From: Chitinophaga agri | GTDB taxonomy: Bacteria; Bacteroidota; Bacteroidia; Chitinophagales; Chitinophagaceae | DNA length: 64,000 nt | Direction of reading: 5' to 3' | Assembly (NCBI RefSeq): GCF_010093065.1 | Contig: NZ_CP048113.1 | Coordinates: 6,404,001-6,468,000, forward strand | Shown: piece by piece, positions 56,320 through 64,000 of the stretch | Layout of the letters: each line of letters starts with the position of its first letter | Numbering within the stretch: position 1 is the stretch's first letter | Notes under the pieces: model-generated | Told to the model about the DNA's origin: nothing | The model's input: only the letters and a program-made list of their open reading frames with translations | Database searches by the model: none | Translations under genes and position numbers: made by a program

Positions 56320-58485
56320 TCAGTCTGCGAATCCTGGTCCTTCTTCATCGGCAAATCCCGGTTTCTCCGGAACAGCACTCAGCAACATTTTTTCCAGGTC
56401 CATACCAGCATTCCGGGTTGCCTCTTTTAGCGCGCGCATGGCATCTGCGTCCTGTTGTACGAATGGACGCTGCACGATCCAGTGCAACAGTTCCGGTACC
56501 GGTGACCAGGAGCTGTTGGCAGTCAGATAGCTGATGTAGGGAATGATGCCGGCCGCGGTCTGCTGCCGTTCCAGATGCTGCCGGAATACGGACAGTAACT
56601 CATTACCCCAGATAAGCTGATTCAGTTCATCCAGCTGTATGAGATGAATATATCTCCCCCGCTTTTCCAGCAGCGTCCATAGCCCTTCTTTCAGTTCTTC
56701 AAATGCCGGATTACTTTTTAGTATGAGTAGATATTGTTTAAACTTTGATTCATTCCCCAGGTCAGTCGTTAGCAACTGGTTCAGCGCATACCGGCTCAGG
56801 TTATCATCAATGCCTGATCTCACTGCCAGGAAACGAAGTATTTCCACATCAGATACCCGCTCCTGGTAAAGAGAGGAACTACCTGCCGGATTTAGCGCAG
56901 CCCATAGGATACGTCGCGCCATGGCAGGATTATCATCATAGTACATCCACAAATGCGGAAATATTCCGGAGAAGTCATGTTCGACATCTGCTTTATGTAG
57001 CCATTGTTCCCAGTTGATATGCTCACCACCCGCCTGTGATATAGCGCTTTCCTGTATGTGGGTGCAGATCTCCCGGATATAACTGTCCTGTTCATGATCT
57101 GCCAGCTGGCTGAACACCTGTATCGTGGCAGATGATAGTTCCGGTATAGTACTGATCTTTTTCGCCAGTGTGCGCCGTAGTGATGTGTTGATGCCAGGAT
57201 GTAACAACACGGGTGCTGCCGCTTCCACCGTAGTAATATTGCTTTTGGTCAGGGGAATGAGCAGGATGCCCCTGATACCGGCTTCTTTGATGTCAGGAGA
57301 AGGTGCTTCCAGTGCTTTCAGGTAGAAGCTGTTCAATGCATCACCTGGCGCCACGACTGCTGCAATGGCATTAAGTATGGCTGCACGGCACTCCGCTTTC
57401 TGTTCCTGCTCAAACAGTCGAAGGAACTTGTCAAATAAGAAAGGCCTTTGCTGTATCAGCTTGCCGAGTATTTCATAAATACGTACAGCGAGTATCGTCT
57501 GAATATTTTGTTCAACCAGTTGCAATAAAGCATTGGAGAGCGCTTCATGCTGTGCGGTATAAGGTGCCAGCAGGTTGATCAGCCCCAGCGCAATACCTGC
57601 ATCTTTTTCCGTGCGCAGGTTTTCGCAGAGATGTGTGATGATATCGGGCGTTAGCTGGATACTATAGGAGAATATGTGCAGTGCCGCCTTTCTTACACCT
57701 GCGTCCGGGTCATTTCTGCCTGATTCCAGCAATACATCCAGGAGTGCAGGATCGTCTATACCGTGAATGGCCAGTAGCTGCATACAACGGATGCAGATCA
57801 GCGGTGACCGGTCTGACTGGATCAGTGTAGTAAGGGCTGCTACCGGTACATAGGATCTGTCAAAACAAAAGCGTAATACCATTTCCTTAATGAGGAAAGG
57901 CTCTTCCGGTGTCAGTAAGTCACTGATCAGGGCGAGGTCCGCTTCATGCTGTAGTAGCAGTCTGTTGACAAGTACCAGCTTATCCGCCTCATCTACCTTA
58001 TTCAGTATACTTTTGTAGAAGATAATATCTTCTGCCGAAGCGTCTGCGGGTATCAGTAGCCACGACAGGATCACACGATTCACATCGGCATTATCCTGTT
58101 GCTGATAAAAGGAGATCAGGTGTTGCCTGGCCTGTTTGTCAGTAACTGAAAACCTGCCCAGTATGGGCAGAATAATATCCCTGCTTTCATCCTGCCCGAG
58201 GGCGGAGATCAGTACGCTGATAAACCGCTCTTTATGCGCTATCTGATGCATACCAGTAGCTGCTAACTGTTGCAGCATATCCGCTTTTAGCTGTGTGTCG
58301 GTTGCCGTTTCTATCAGTGAAAGCCATTTTTCTGCGATCGCAGGATCGTTCAGATAGGGGCTGGCAGAAGAGAGTAGCGAATATTTTGTATCTGTATCAG
58401 AGAGTGGTACCATATCCAGCATCATGAGAGACTGGGAGGTATTAGCGTTTCTCCTTTCTTTTATCTGTTCAATAATAGTACTCAT
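56320..58485 (-). CDS. HEAT-repeat protein, 721 residues
   Basis: All helical, HEAT-like pairs for about the first 500 residues (SDRSPLICIRCMQLLAIHG; GRNDPDAGVRKAALHIFSYS). The C-terminal 200 residues differ and include EQWLHKADVEHDFSGIFPHLW and WSPVPELLHWIVQRPF. The last residues read PGFADEEGPGFAD, a short duplication. Start follows the stop of the preceding HEAT gene by one base, so translation is coupled. No signal peptide or enzymatic motif is seen. Family unknown. Confidence 0.65.
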   Translation of the reverse strand: MSTIIEQIKERRNANTSQSLMMLDMVPLSDTDTKYSLLSSASPYLNDPAIAEKWLSLIETATDTQLKADMLQQLAATGMHQIAHKERFISVLISALGQDESRDIILPILGRFSVTDKQARQHLISFYQQQDNADVNRVILSWLLIPADASAEDIIFYKSILNKVDEADKLVLVNRLLLQHEADLALISDLLTPEEPFLIKEMVLRFCFDRSYVPVAALTTLIQSDRSPLICIRCMQLLAIHGIDDPALLDVLLESGRNDPDAGVRKAALHIFSYSIQLTPDIITHLCENLRTEKDAGIALGLINLLAPYTAQHEALSNALLQLVEQNIQTILAVRIYEILGKLIQQRPFLFDKFLRLFEQEQKAECRAAILNAIAAVVAPGDALNSFYLKALEAPSPDIKEAGIRGILLIPLTKSNITTVEAAAPVLLHPGINTSLRRTLAKKISTIPELSSATIQVFSQLADHEQDSYIREICTHIQESAISQAGGEHINWEQWLHKADVEHDFSGIFPHLWMYYDDNPAMARRILWAALNPAGSSSLYQERVSDVEILRFLAVRSGIDDNLSRYALNQLLTTDLGNESKFKQYLLILKSNPAFEELKEGLWTLLEKRGRYIHLIQLDELNQLIWGNELLSVFRQHLERQQTAAGIIPYISYLTANSSWSPVPELLHWIVQRPFVQQDADAMRALKEATRNAGMDLEKMLLSAVPEKPGFADEEGPGFAD

Positions 58486-58486
58486 A

Positions 58487-60112
58487 TCAGGATGTTTTCA
58501 GCGTATTGGGTTTAATACCTGCCAGCGCATCTGTAAGAGCATCCTGCTGACTGGCATCCAGTGTTAATTTCAGTAATGCGTCCAGGGCTTTCTGCCGGGA
58601 CAGCGAGTCTATCATCTCATTCCGTACAACGGATAATAATACATCAAAACGTTGTGTTACGCCAGGGCGCAGATATCCATCCAGGCAAAGTCGTACTAGT
58701 TCCCTTTCGGTATCGTATAACAATACATCTTCCAGGGCCGGAACTATCTGTGGATAAAGCTCCGCTACACCTGCCAGTGTACCGGCACAGCTAACCCTGA
58801 ACGGAGAACCTGGTTCAGTCAGTTCCGCACAGAAGATATCTACCAGTTCAGGATGACGCGCCACGGATAATGCTTTTACCTGGTTAAATAAGATCTCCCG
58901 CAGTTGTTCGTCTCTTTCCTTCACAAAGAGCTGTAACAGTGGTGCCAGCACCTGTTCGGTCTTCAGTCTGCCGATCAGCAGTGACAATACTTTTTTACGT
59001 TGTGCGGTATTGTTAATTTCTTTGATGCCATTTAGCAGCAATGCGCTGATACTGGCATCTCTGCCTGCATATGGAGCAAGCATATCGACCAGCTGATTGA
59101 ACTCCTCATCATCAAAAACACCTGGGTGGGCACTGAATGATGCAGCAACCGCATTACGTATTTCAGGTAATCGCATCAATGGTTTGAGCAGCTCCAGCAC
59201 GGTGATCCTTACACCTTCCGAACGGTCTGAAGCTAGGGTCTCTGCCAGTTGTATAAGTAGTTCGTTACTGAGTTCCGGCATTTCCTTTTGCAGTAACAAT
59301 GCCTGCTGACGGATGTGTTCATCACTATCTTTCGTAGCTGACCAGTACACCTGTGCCACGATATCGCCGTTCCATGACCTTATGCGTTGCAGGGCTGTCA
59401 ATGCGTGTGTACGCATGTATGGATCGTTATCTGTACGCAGTACGCGTATCAGCAATGGCGCATAGGCGGTATCGAGCATTTTCGCATCTGCCAGGCGTTT
59501 TAATACCCGTATACGTATTGCGCTGTCGTTTTTAACATCCAGGTATGACTGTAAGGCGGTGACGATAGCTGCACCCCACGAAGGACATTTCTCTGCCAGG
59601 GAAAGTGCCTGTTGCTGCAATACCGTAGGTGCGTAACGGTTTTTTTCCAGTGCGGCGAGCGCAATGTCTTCTGTAACAGCCGGCAAGGTGGATAAAGCAT
59701 CCTGTACCGCCAGTTGTTCCTGCTCACTGAGTTGAGTATCTGCTGATAATGTAATAAAGAAGCCAGCCAGGCGACTATCCTGGTGTAGTCCTTCCTGCAG
59801 GCGATATAACAATGCAGTACGCACATCACGGTCTTTTTCCTGCTGAAATACATGCAGCAGTGCATCGAAGAAGGCACTCAGCTCTGTAAACCGGGATGTA
59901 TTCAGTGAAGACAGAAAGAATAGCAGTTTATCGCGGGTTTCTTTGTCCCTGGTTTGTGGTAGCACTTCCAGCAGTGCCGTGGTCACTTCGGGTACATGCA
60001 GGTTTTGTGATGCCAGCTGTATGATCTGGGTCTTGATCACCTGTTCCGAGTGTGGGCTGCCCAGCACTTTCCGGATCAGTCCCGGCAGGGAATGTTGAGT
60101 CGCATTGTCCAT
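58487..60112 (-). CDS. HEAT-repeat protein, 541 residues
   Basis: Regular HEAT-type repeats across almost the whole protein (RTDNDPYMRTHALTALQRIR; DSDEHIRQQALLLQKEMPE; ASDRSEGVRITVLELLKPLM; VRLCLDGYLRPGVTQ). No signal peptide and no other domain. It is the first of the three HEAT genes, 40 bp after a Sm-like gene. The shape suggests a curved scaffold that binds other proteins, probably the two larger HEAT proteins, as a complex. Confidence 0.72.
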   Translation of the reverse strand: MDNATQHSLPGLIRKVLGSPHSEQVIKTQIIQLASQNLHVPEVTTALLEVLPQTRDKETRDKLLFFLSSLNTSRFTELSAFFDALLHVFQQEKDRDVRTALLYRLQEGLHQDSRLAGFFITLSADTQLSEQEQLAVQDALSTLPAVTEDIALAALEKNRYAPTVLQQQALSLAEKCPSWGAAIVTALQSYLDVKNDSAIRIRVLKRLADAKMLDTAYAPLLIRVLRTDNDPYMRTHALTALQRIRSWNGDIVAQVYWSATKDSDEHIRQQALLLQKEMPELSNELLIQLAETLASDRSEGVRITVLELLKPLMRLPEIRNAVAASFSAHPGVFDDEEFNQLVDMLAPYAGRDASISALLLNGIKEINNTAQRKKVLSLLIGRLKTEQVLAPLLQLFVKERDEQLREILFNQVKALSVARHPELVDIFCAELTEPGSPFRVSCAGTLAGVAELYPQIVPALEDVLLYDTERELVRLCLDGYLRPGVTQRFDVLLSVVRNEMIDSLSRQKALDALLKLTLDASQQDALTDALAGIKPNTLKTS

Positions 60113-60152
60113 CCTTTTCCAATTAGATATGATTATTAATAAAAGAGTACGA

Positions 60153-60347
60153 TCATACTATCTCTATCGCCTCTATTTTTTCTGTTCTGATAAAACAGCG
60201 TTTACCTTCGGCCGTCCTGATCTCCACTATGCCGGGGTGCAGGGTGCTGACAATGCCATGCACCGTGGCGCCTGACAAAAATAAGGTTACGCGCTGTTGT
60301 TCGGTATAACTATTTTCCAGTAATTTTTCGAACAGGGTTGTTGACAT
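60153..60347 (-). CDS. Small Sm/Hfq-like protein, 64 residues
   Basis: MSTTLFEKLLENSYTEQQRV (first part) continues VTLFLSGATVHGIVSTLHPG and then IVEIRTAEGKRCFIRTEKIE. A short N-terminal helix is followed by five predicted strands in the order of the Sm1 and Sm2 motifs: compare Hfq, where a strand phrase of the type FLxNGxxLxGxVxxFD is followed by VxLxxxxxQxVYKHAIS. The KTEKIEAIEIV end sits where Hfq has the I-S-T-I strand. The Hfq RNA-binding residues (distal YKH) are not conserved. It leads the HEAT operon. It could be an oligomeric Sm-fold protein; the fold call is by pattern only. Confidence 0.5.
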   Translation of the reverse strand: MSTTLFEKLLENSYTEQQRVTLFLSGATVHGIVSTLHPGIVEIRTAEGKRCFIRTEKIEAIEIV

Positions 60348-60369
60348 GACTTCCGGGTTTATGAGGCTA

Positions 60370-60400
60370 CAAAATAAATAGCAAACGTTTACCGGTCAAA
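60370..60400 (-). promoter_or_regulatory. Possible promoter of the Sm-HEAT operon
   Basis: On the minus strand TTTG-N19-TTATTTTG. The first box matches -33; the second is close to TAnnTTTG with one misplaced base. It lies 23 bp before the ATG. Weak. Confidence 0.4.
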
Positions 60401-60490
60401 AATAACAATTGCATTTTATTTGATCCCCCGAATTTTCTCAAAGGGTTATATTTCCGGCGCATATCTATTTTATTGTCAAACGTAAAATAA

Positions 60491-60534
60491 AAAAGAAAGG
60501 CCCGGGTTCATTATTGAACCCGGGCCTTTCTTTT
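60491..60534. terminator. Strong terminator of the TonB-dependent receptor
   Basis: A 20-bp perfect stem (aaaagaaaggcccgggttca, loop ttat) with A- and T-rich ends. It insulates the receptor gene upstream from the HEAT operon. Confidence 0.92.
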
Positions 60535-60570
60535 TATATGTTTTGCCGTTATAATTAGGAGCAGACGGTG

Positions 60571-63009
60571 TTAGAACCTGAAAGTAGCATTCACAGAAAG
60601 ACGTCTTGGCATCTGTTTTTCCAGGGTAGTCCAGCCACTGAAATATTCCTTATTGGTCAGGTTATCCAGTTTCACACCCAGGCGATAAGCTTTCGCATTG
60701 TAGAACACAGATGCATTCAGTACAGTATAGGAAGGCAGTGTAAATACGCCGGTGGTCAGTCCGTTGGTGATCTTATTGTCGCTGGCGTAGTTACCACCGA
60801 GGCCCAGACCAAGACCTTTTACAGCACCCTTAACGAAGCTATAGCTGATCCAGGCATTTGCCATGCTAGCCGGGCCTGCGGAAACAGGTCTTCTGTTTAG
60901 GAATTCTTTTTCTATTTCTGTTGACTTGCTGTCATTGTAGCTATAACCTGCTACGATGTTCAGTCCTGGCAGCGGAGTGGCAATTACGTCAAATTCAACA
61001 CCTTTACTTTTCTGTTTACCATCCTGTATGGTCACGTTATAGGCAGTACCCTCGCGTTCTACAGTGATCTGGCGGGTCATGTTAGATACCAGGATGTCGT
61101 AGTAGCTGGCAGTCAGGGCCAGTTTGTGATCGAATGCATCTACTTTCACGCCACCTTCCCACTGGTTAGCCTGCTGTGGTTTGAAGATGTTGGTATATTC
61201 AGGCAGTACACGCTGACCCGGTGCTACATTGCTGAAGCCATTCATGTAGTTACCGAATACACTTACTTTATCTTTTAACACCTGGTATACCAGACCGAAT
61301 TTCGGAGATACAGCCGTCTGACCGTATTTATCAGAAGTGGTATTGGTAGAGAAGTCGGTGTATCCCTTATTTTCGTAGCGGTCAACACGTACACTTACCA
61401 TAGCGCTGAACGCGTCAGTGATATTCAGTACGTTGGAGATATATGCGCTATATACCTGTGCGCTGTTACCATCCTTAGTAACAGGCTGCCCGGCAAGATT
61501 CGCATCTACAGCGGCTTTGTTGATCTGGCCATAACGCGGATCGTCATTGCGGCTTACGTTTACGAAGTCAAACAGTGCATAGGCGCTGTTGTTATTCACT
61601 GTGCTCTGATCATTGAAATCCAGACCGAAGATGACGCGGTTACGCATGTTACCGATCCTGAAGTCGCCGATGAAGTTCTGCTGGATATTAGTGGTAGTGG
61701 TCGTAGAGTTCTGGTTGTAGGCAAAACGGCTGGCTAATGTATCATTAGCGCCAATGCCAGCCGGACCCATATCCAGGAACATCACGTAAGAGTAATAGCC
61801 ATCGCTTTTACGGCTGCTTCTCGCCAGTACGGTCTGAGACGTCCAGTTGTTAGAGATCTTATAGGTGGCCTGTCCGTACAGATTTACTGTAGGCGTTTTA
61901 TGTGTCAGGTCATTGCTGGTGTAAGACCTGTTGAAATCCATGTGTAATTCATCCGGTGTACGTGCGATCAGCGGCCGGTATCTGTTCAGGAACAGCATCA
62001 TTGGGTTGGTGGCTTCTGCGTTATAAAACTCGGCGTTCACCAGGAAGGATAATTTATCACTTGCCTTGTAGGACAGGCTTGGAGCAAAGAAGAAGGACTT
62101 TTTGAAACCAGCGTCCTGGAAGCTGCCCTCATTGTGGTAAGCCGCATTTACACGCAGTAATGCACTTTTATCTTTGTTCAGCGGCGCATTTACATCAGCC
62201 GTTACACGACTCAGGCCATATCCACCTGCAGTGTAGCTCACTTCACCACCAAAAGTTTCGTAAGGCTTTTTAGTAACGATGTTCAGCAAACCACCAAAAG
62301 AGATATAGCTGCTGCCAAAGAGCGTGCCGGAAGGGCCTTTGATAGACTCGATCCTTTCCACGTTAGCAGGATCAATACCACCATTGGTCAGACCCGGAAT
62401 GCCATTGATCATAGTGGGCTGTACCGCAAAACCACGCATAGAGAAGTAACCGGCACCGTCAGTAGGACGGCCTGTAGAAGACCACAGTTTGGTTACACCA
62501 GGTGTATTTTTAAGTGCATCGTCAAAGTTAGTGATCACCTGTTCCTGCATCAGTTCTTTGGAAACCACGTTATAGACCTGTGGGTTTTCGAGATTTGCCA
62601 ATGGCAGGCGCGCAACATATTGAGATTCTTTTTTAGCGAACTTGCTGCGACCAGTAGCGACTTCTACTTCCTTCAGCTGAATGTCCGACACAGCAAGCAT
62701 CACCGTTATTTCCGTTGTGTTATCTGCAGTGACAAGTACCGTTTCTTCTTTGGGTGCATGTCCTACGAGTCTTACCTGTAATGTATAATTGCCCGGTTTT
62801 ACATTGTTCAGTACAAAAACACCATTTTCATCCGTTAGGGCTGATTTCTTGGTGTTTTTAAGTATTACAGTTACCATCATGGCCGGTTTGCCGTCAGTTG
62901 TAGTAACTGTACCTTTAATGAGTCCGTTTCCGTCTTCCGTAGTATGTGCGGAGAGCACACATGGACTAAAAGCCAGTAGCATTAAAAGTAGCGTCTGAAG
63001 AAATCTCAT
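60571..63009 (-). CDS. TonB-dependent siderophore-type receptor
   Basis: About 812 residues. The chosen start gives a signal peptide (MRFLQTLLLMLLAFSPCVLS); an upstream ATG would add 13 odd residues. A CarboxypepD_reg-like domain comes first (IKGTVTTTDGKPAMMVTVIL). The plug (TNFDDALKNTPGVTKLW, YFSMRGFAVQPTMINGIPGL, ERIESIKGPSGTLFGSSYIS) matches siderophore receptors (FhuA/FecA type). The barrel ends with LGVKLDNLTNKEYFSGW and the final aromatic VNATFRF. It imports an iron chelate or similar with TonB. The intergenic region upstream has a 20-bp palindrome. Confidence 0.92.
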   Translation of the reverse strand: MRFLQTLLLMLLAFSPCVLSAHTTEDGNGLIKGTVTTTDGKPAMMVTVILKNTKKSALTDENGVFVLNNVKPGNYTLQVRLVGHAPKEETVLVTADNTTEITVMLAVSDIQLKEVEVATGRSKFAKKESQYVARLPLANLENPQVYNVVSKELMQEQVITNFDDALKNTPGVTKLWSSTGRPTDGAGYFSMRGFAVQPTMINGIPGLTNGGIDPANVERIESIKGPSGTLFGSSYISFGGLLNIVTKKPYETFGGEVSYTAGGYGLSRVTADVNAPLNKDKSALLRVNAAYHNEGSFQDAGFKKSFFFAPSLSYKASDKLSFLVNAEFYNAEATNPMMLFLNRYRPLIARTPDELHMDFNRSYTSNDLTHKTPTVNLYGQATYKISNNWTSQTVLARSSRKSDGYYSYVMFLDMGPAGIGANDTLASRFAYNQNSTTTTTNIQQNFIGDFRIGNMRNRVIFGLDFNDQSTVNNNSAYALFDFVNVSRNDDPRYGQINKAAVDANLAGQPVTKDGNSAQVYSAYISNVLNITDAFSAMVSVRVDRYENKGYTDFSTNTTSDKYGQTAVSPKFGLVYQVLKDKVSVFGNYMNGFSNVAPGQRVLPEYTNIFKPQQANQWEGGVKVDAFDHKLALTASYYDILVSNMTRQITVEREGTAYNVTIQDGKQKSKGVEFDVIATPLPGLNIVAGYSYNDSKSTEIEKEFLNRRPVSAGPASMANAWISYSFVKGAVKGLGLGLGGNYASDNKITNGLTTGVFTLPSYTVLNASVFYNAKAYRLGVKLDNLTNKEYFSGWTTLEKQMPRRLSVNATFRF

Positions 63010-63111
63010 ATATATACATTGGTTTAGAGGCCCGCAAAGTTGTACCATGATGGGTAGTGGCTGGTTATATATTCGGGAAATCTTTTTACGCTATCGGGAA
63101 AAAAATGCACC

Positions 63112-63131
63112 CATTACTATTAATAGTAATG
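63112..63131. promoter_or_regulatory. 20-bp perfect palindrome, operator-like
   Basis: cattactattaatagtaatg is a perfect palindrome about 103 bp upstream of the receptor gene and 166 bp upstream of the divergent DUF1343 gene. Its AT-rich dyad is in the style of Fur/DtxR-type operators, but it does not match the enteric Fur box. Confidence 0.65.
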
Positions 63132-63296
63132 ACTATGTGAAGATAGTATCGATATCTGTTAATTAAAGTGGATGCCGGAGCAGGTATGGGTTTTTTCTCG
63201 CATATGATAAGACTGTTGTTTTATCAGCCATCCTGCTGATAGAAGAAGTCGCATTTTGTTACATGAATTTGTAACTTGTTAACGAAACCAGTTCAT

Positions 63297-64000
63297 ATGA
63301 AGATAGTATTCACCATCACTGCGCTTATCATACTCTTTGCCACGTCAGCATATGCGTCTCTTGATAAGAATATTGAGAAAACTTCCGTCTGTACCGGCGA
63401 AGCAGAGCCGATCATTACTGGTGCCGACCAGACTGCGGCCTATCTCCCTTACCTGAAAGGTAAAAGGGTGGCCGTACTGGCCAATCCGACCACGATCATA
63501 GGCCATACACACCTGGTGGATAGTCTGCTGAAGAGAGGTGTTCGTATCGTGAAAATATTCGGACCAGAACATGGTTTTCGGGGGAATGCCAGTAATGGGG
63601 CGAAAGTAAAAGATGAGAAAGATGCGGCTACCGGTTTGCCAGTCGTGTCATTATATGGTACAAGACGTAAGCCTTCTGCCAGCGATCTGAAAGATGTGGA
63701 TATTGTCATATTCGACATCCAGGATGTGGGCTGCCGTTTTTATACTTATATCAATGTGCTGAGAGATGTGATGGAGGGTTGTGCTGAGCAGAATAAGGAG
63801 CTGATGATATTGGATCGTCCTAACCCGAATGGCTATCTGATAGATGGTCCGGTACTTGATATGCGGCTAAAGTCAGGTATCGGGCAGTTCCCGGTTCCGA
63901 TAGCACATGGGATGACCATTGCGGAGTTTGCCCAGATGATCAATGGGGAACGCTGGTTGCCCGGCGGCAAGACCTGTCGCCTGAAAATTATCCCGTTGAA
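63297..64000 (+). CDS. DUF1343 protein (NamZ-like exo-beta-N-acetylmuramidase), partial
   Basis: The gene runs off the window; 234 residues are visible. A signal peptide (MKIVFTITALIILFATSAYA) precedes the DUF1343 start: YLPYLKGKRVAVLANPTTI, IGHTHLVDSLLKRGVRIVKI and IFGPEHGFRGNASNGAKV. Further hallmarks are VVSLYGTRRKPSASDLKDVD, IVIFDIQDVGCRFYTYIN and ILDRPNPNGYLIDGP. NamZ removes terminal N-acetylmuramic acid from peptidoglycan fragments in the periplasm. It diverges from the receptor gene and shares its upstream region. Confidence 0.93.
   Translation, partial: MKIVFTITALIILFATSAYASLDKNIEKTSVCTGEAEPIITGADQTAAYLPYLKGKRVAVLANPTTIIGHTHLVDSLLKRGVRIVKIFGPEHGFRGNASNGAKVKDEKDAATGLPVVSLYGTRRKPSASDLKDVDIVIFDIQDVGCRFYTYINVLRDVMEGCAEQNKELMILDRPNPNGYLIDGPVLDMRLKSGIGQFPVPIAHGMTIAEFAQMINGERWLPGGKTCRLKIIPL

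Noticed and set aside
53485..60112. HEAT proteins as exported HEAT-cytochromes of the PVC type
   Set aside because: No CxxCH haem motif and no signal peptides.
53485..60112. Long open frames antisense to the HEAT, kinase and acnB genes
   Set aside because: Their compositions are Arg/Cys/Ser-rich shadows without family resemblance, and the opposite frames code for recognisable proteins.
63112..63131. Palindrome as a classical Fur box
   Set aside because: It does not match the GATAAT-based enteric consensus; only the dyad symmetry and place are suggestive.
1..64000. tRNA or rRNA genes
   Set aside because: No cloverleaf-like or rRNA-like stretch was recognised by reading; a covariance search was not possible.

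Overview
The window reads as chromosome of a Bacteroidota bacterium, most like the Chitinophagaceae (Chitinophaga and relatives). The signs are DUF6443/RHS gene pairs, OMP_b-brl_3 and TonB-dependent receptors with CarboxypepD_reg-like N-termini, DUF4221, DUF1343 and HopJ-type genes, a HisKA_2 kinase, and promoters of the TTTG-N19-TAnnTTTG type instead of classical sigma70 boxes. No rRNA, tRNA or CRISPR array was recognised.

Layout. 1-2.6 kb: the remnant of a Bacteroidetes tyrosine recombinase cut by a complete IS66 element. 3-6.5 kb: an FAD/NAD(P)-binding protein and an exported S41 peptidase. 6.5-16.2 kb: a gene cluster that looks like an unusual RiPP (ribosomally made, modified peptide) system. 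16.6-19.4 kb: acnB. 20-28 kb: an AT-rich YD/RHS polymorphic-toxin locus with a putative three-helix membrane immunity protein. 28.4-31.8 kb: a broken DUF4221 gene, a lipoprotein with a CxxC motif and an MG2-type protein. 32-41 kb: ordinary chromosomal genes (HopJ-like, EmrE-like transporter, AraC regulator, NarL-type two-component pair, TlpA-like protein, SDR, esterase). 41.3-47.6 kb: signalling genes (sigma54 response regulator with HisKA_2 kinase; AraC remnant, LytTR regulator and a kinase-like protein without phosphoacceptor histidines). 47.7-53.4 kb: a tripartite RND efflux pump. 53.5-60.3 kb: an operon of a 64-residue Sm/Hfq-like protein and three large HEAT-repeat proteins. 60.5-64 kb: a siderophore-type TonB-dependent receptor and, divergently, the start of a DUF1343 (NamZ-like) gene.

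The most interesting locus is the RiPP-like cluster. A 51-residue gene, too short for routine gene calling, encodes a classical double-glycine leader followed by a 19-residue core made almost only of Glu-Lys repeats, without Cys, Ser or Thr. Downstream on the same strand are two paralogous JmjC/cupin-8-type Fe(II)/2-oxoglutarate oxygenases, each ending in a domain that looks like a PqqD/RRE winged helix, and an outer-membrane barrel gene overlapping the second oxygenase. Divergently transcribed are a C39-peptidase ABC exporter and a short HlyD-like adaptor. The likely logic is: leader recognised by the oxygenase C-termini, Lys or Glu side chains hydroxylated, leader cut after GG and core exported by the C39 transporter, with the barrel acting at the outer membrane. 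The chemistry and the recognition step are inference. The second most interesting locus is the Sm-like plus triple HEAT operon, whose function I cannot name.
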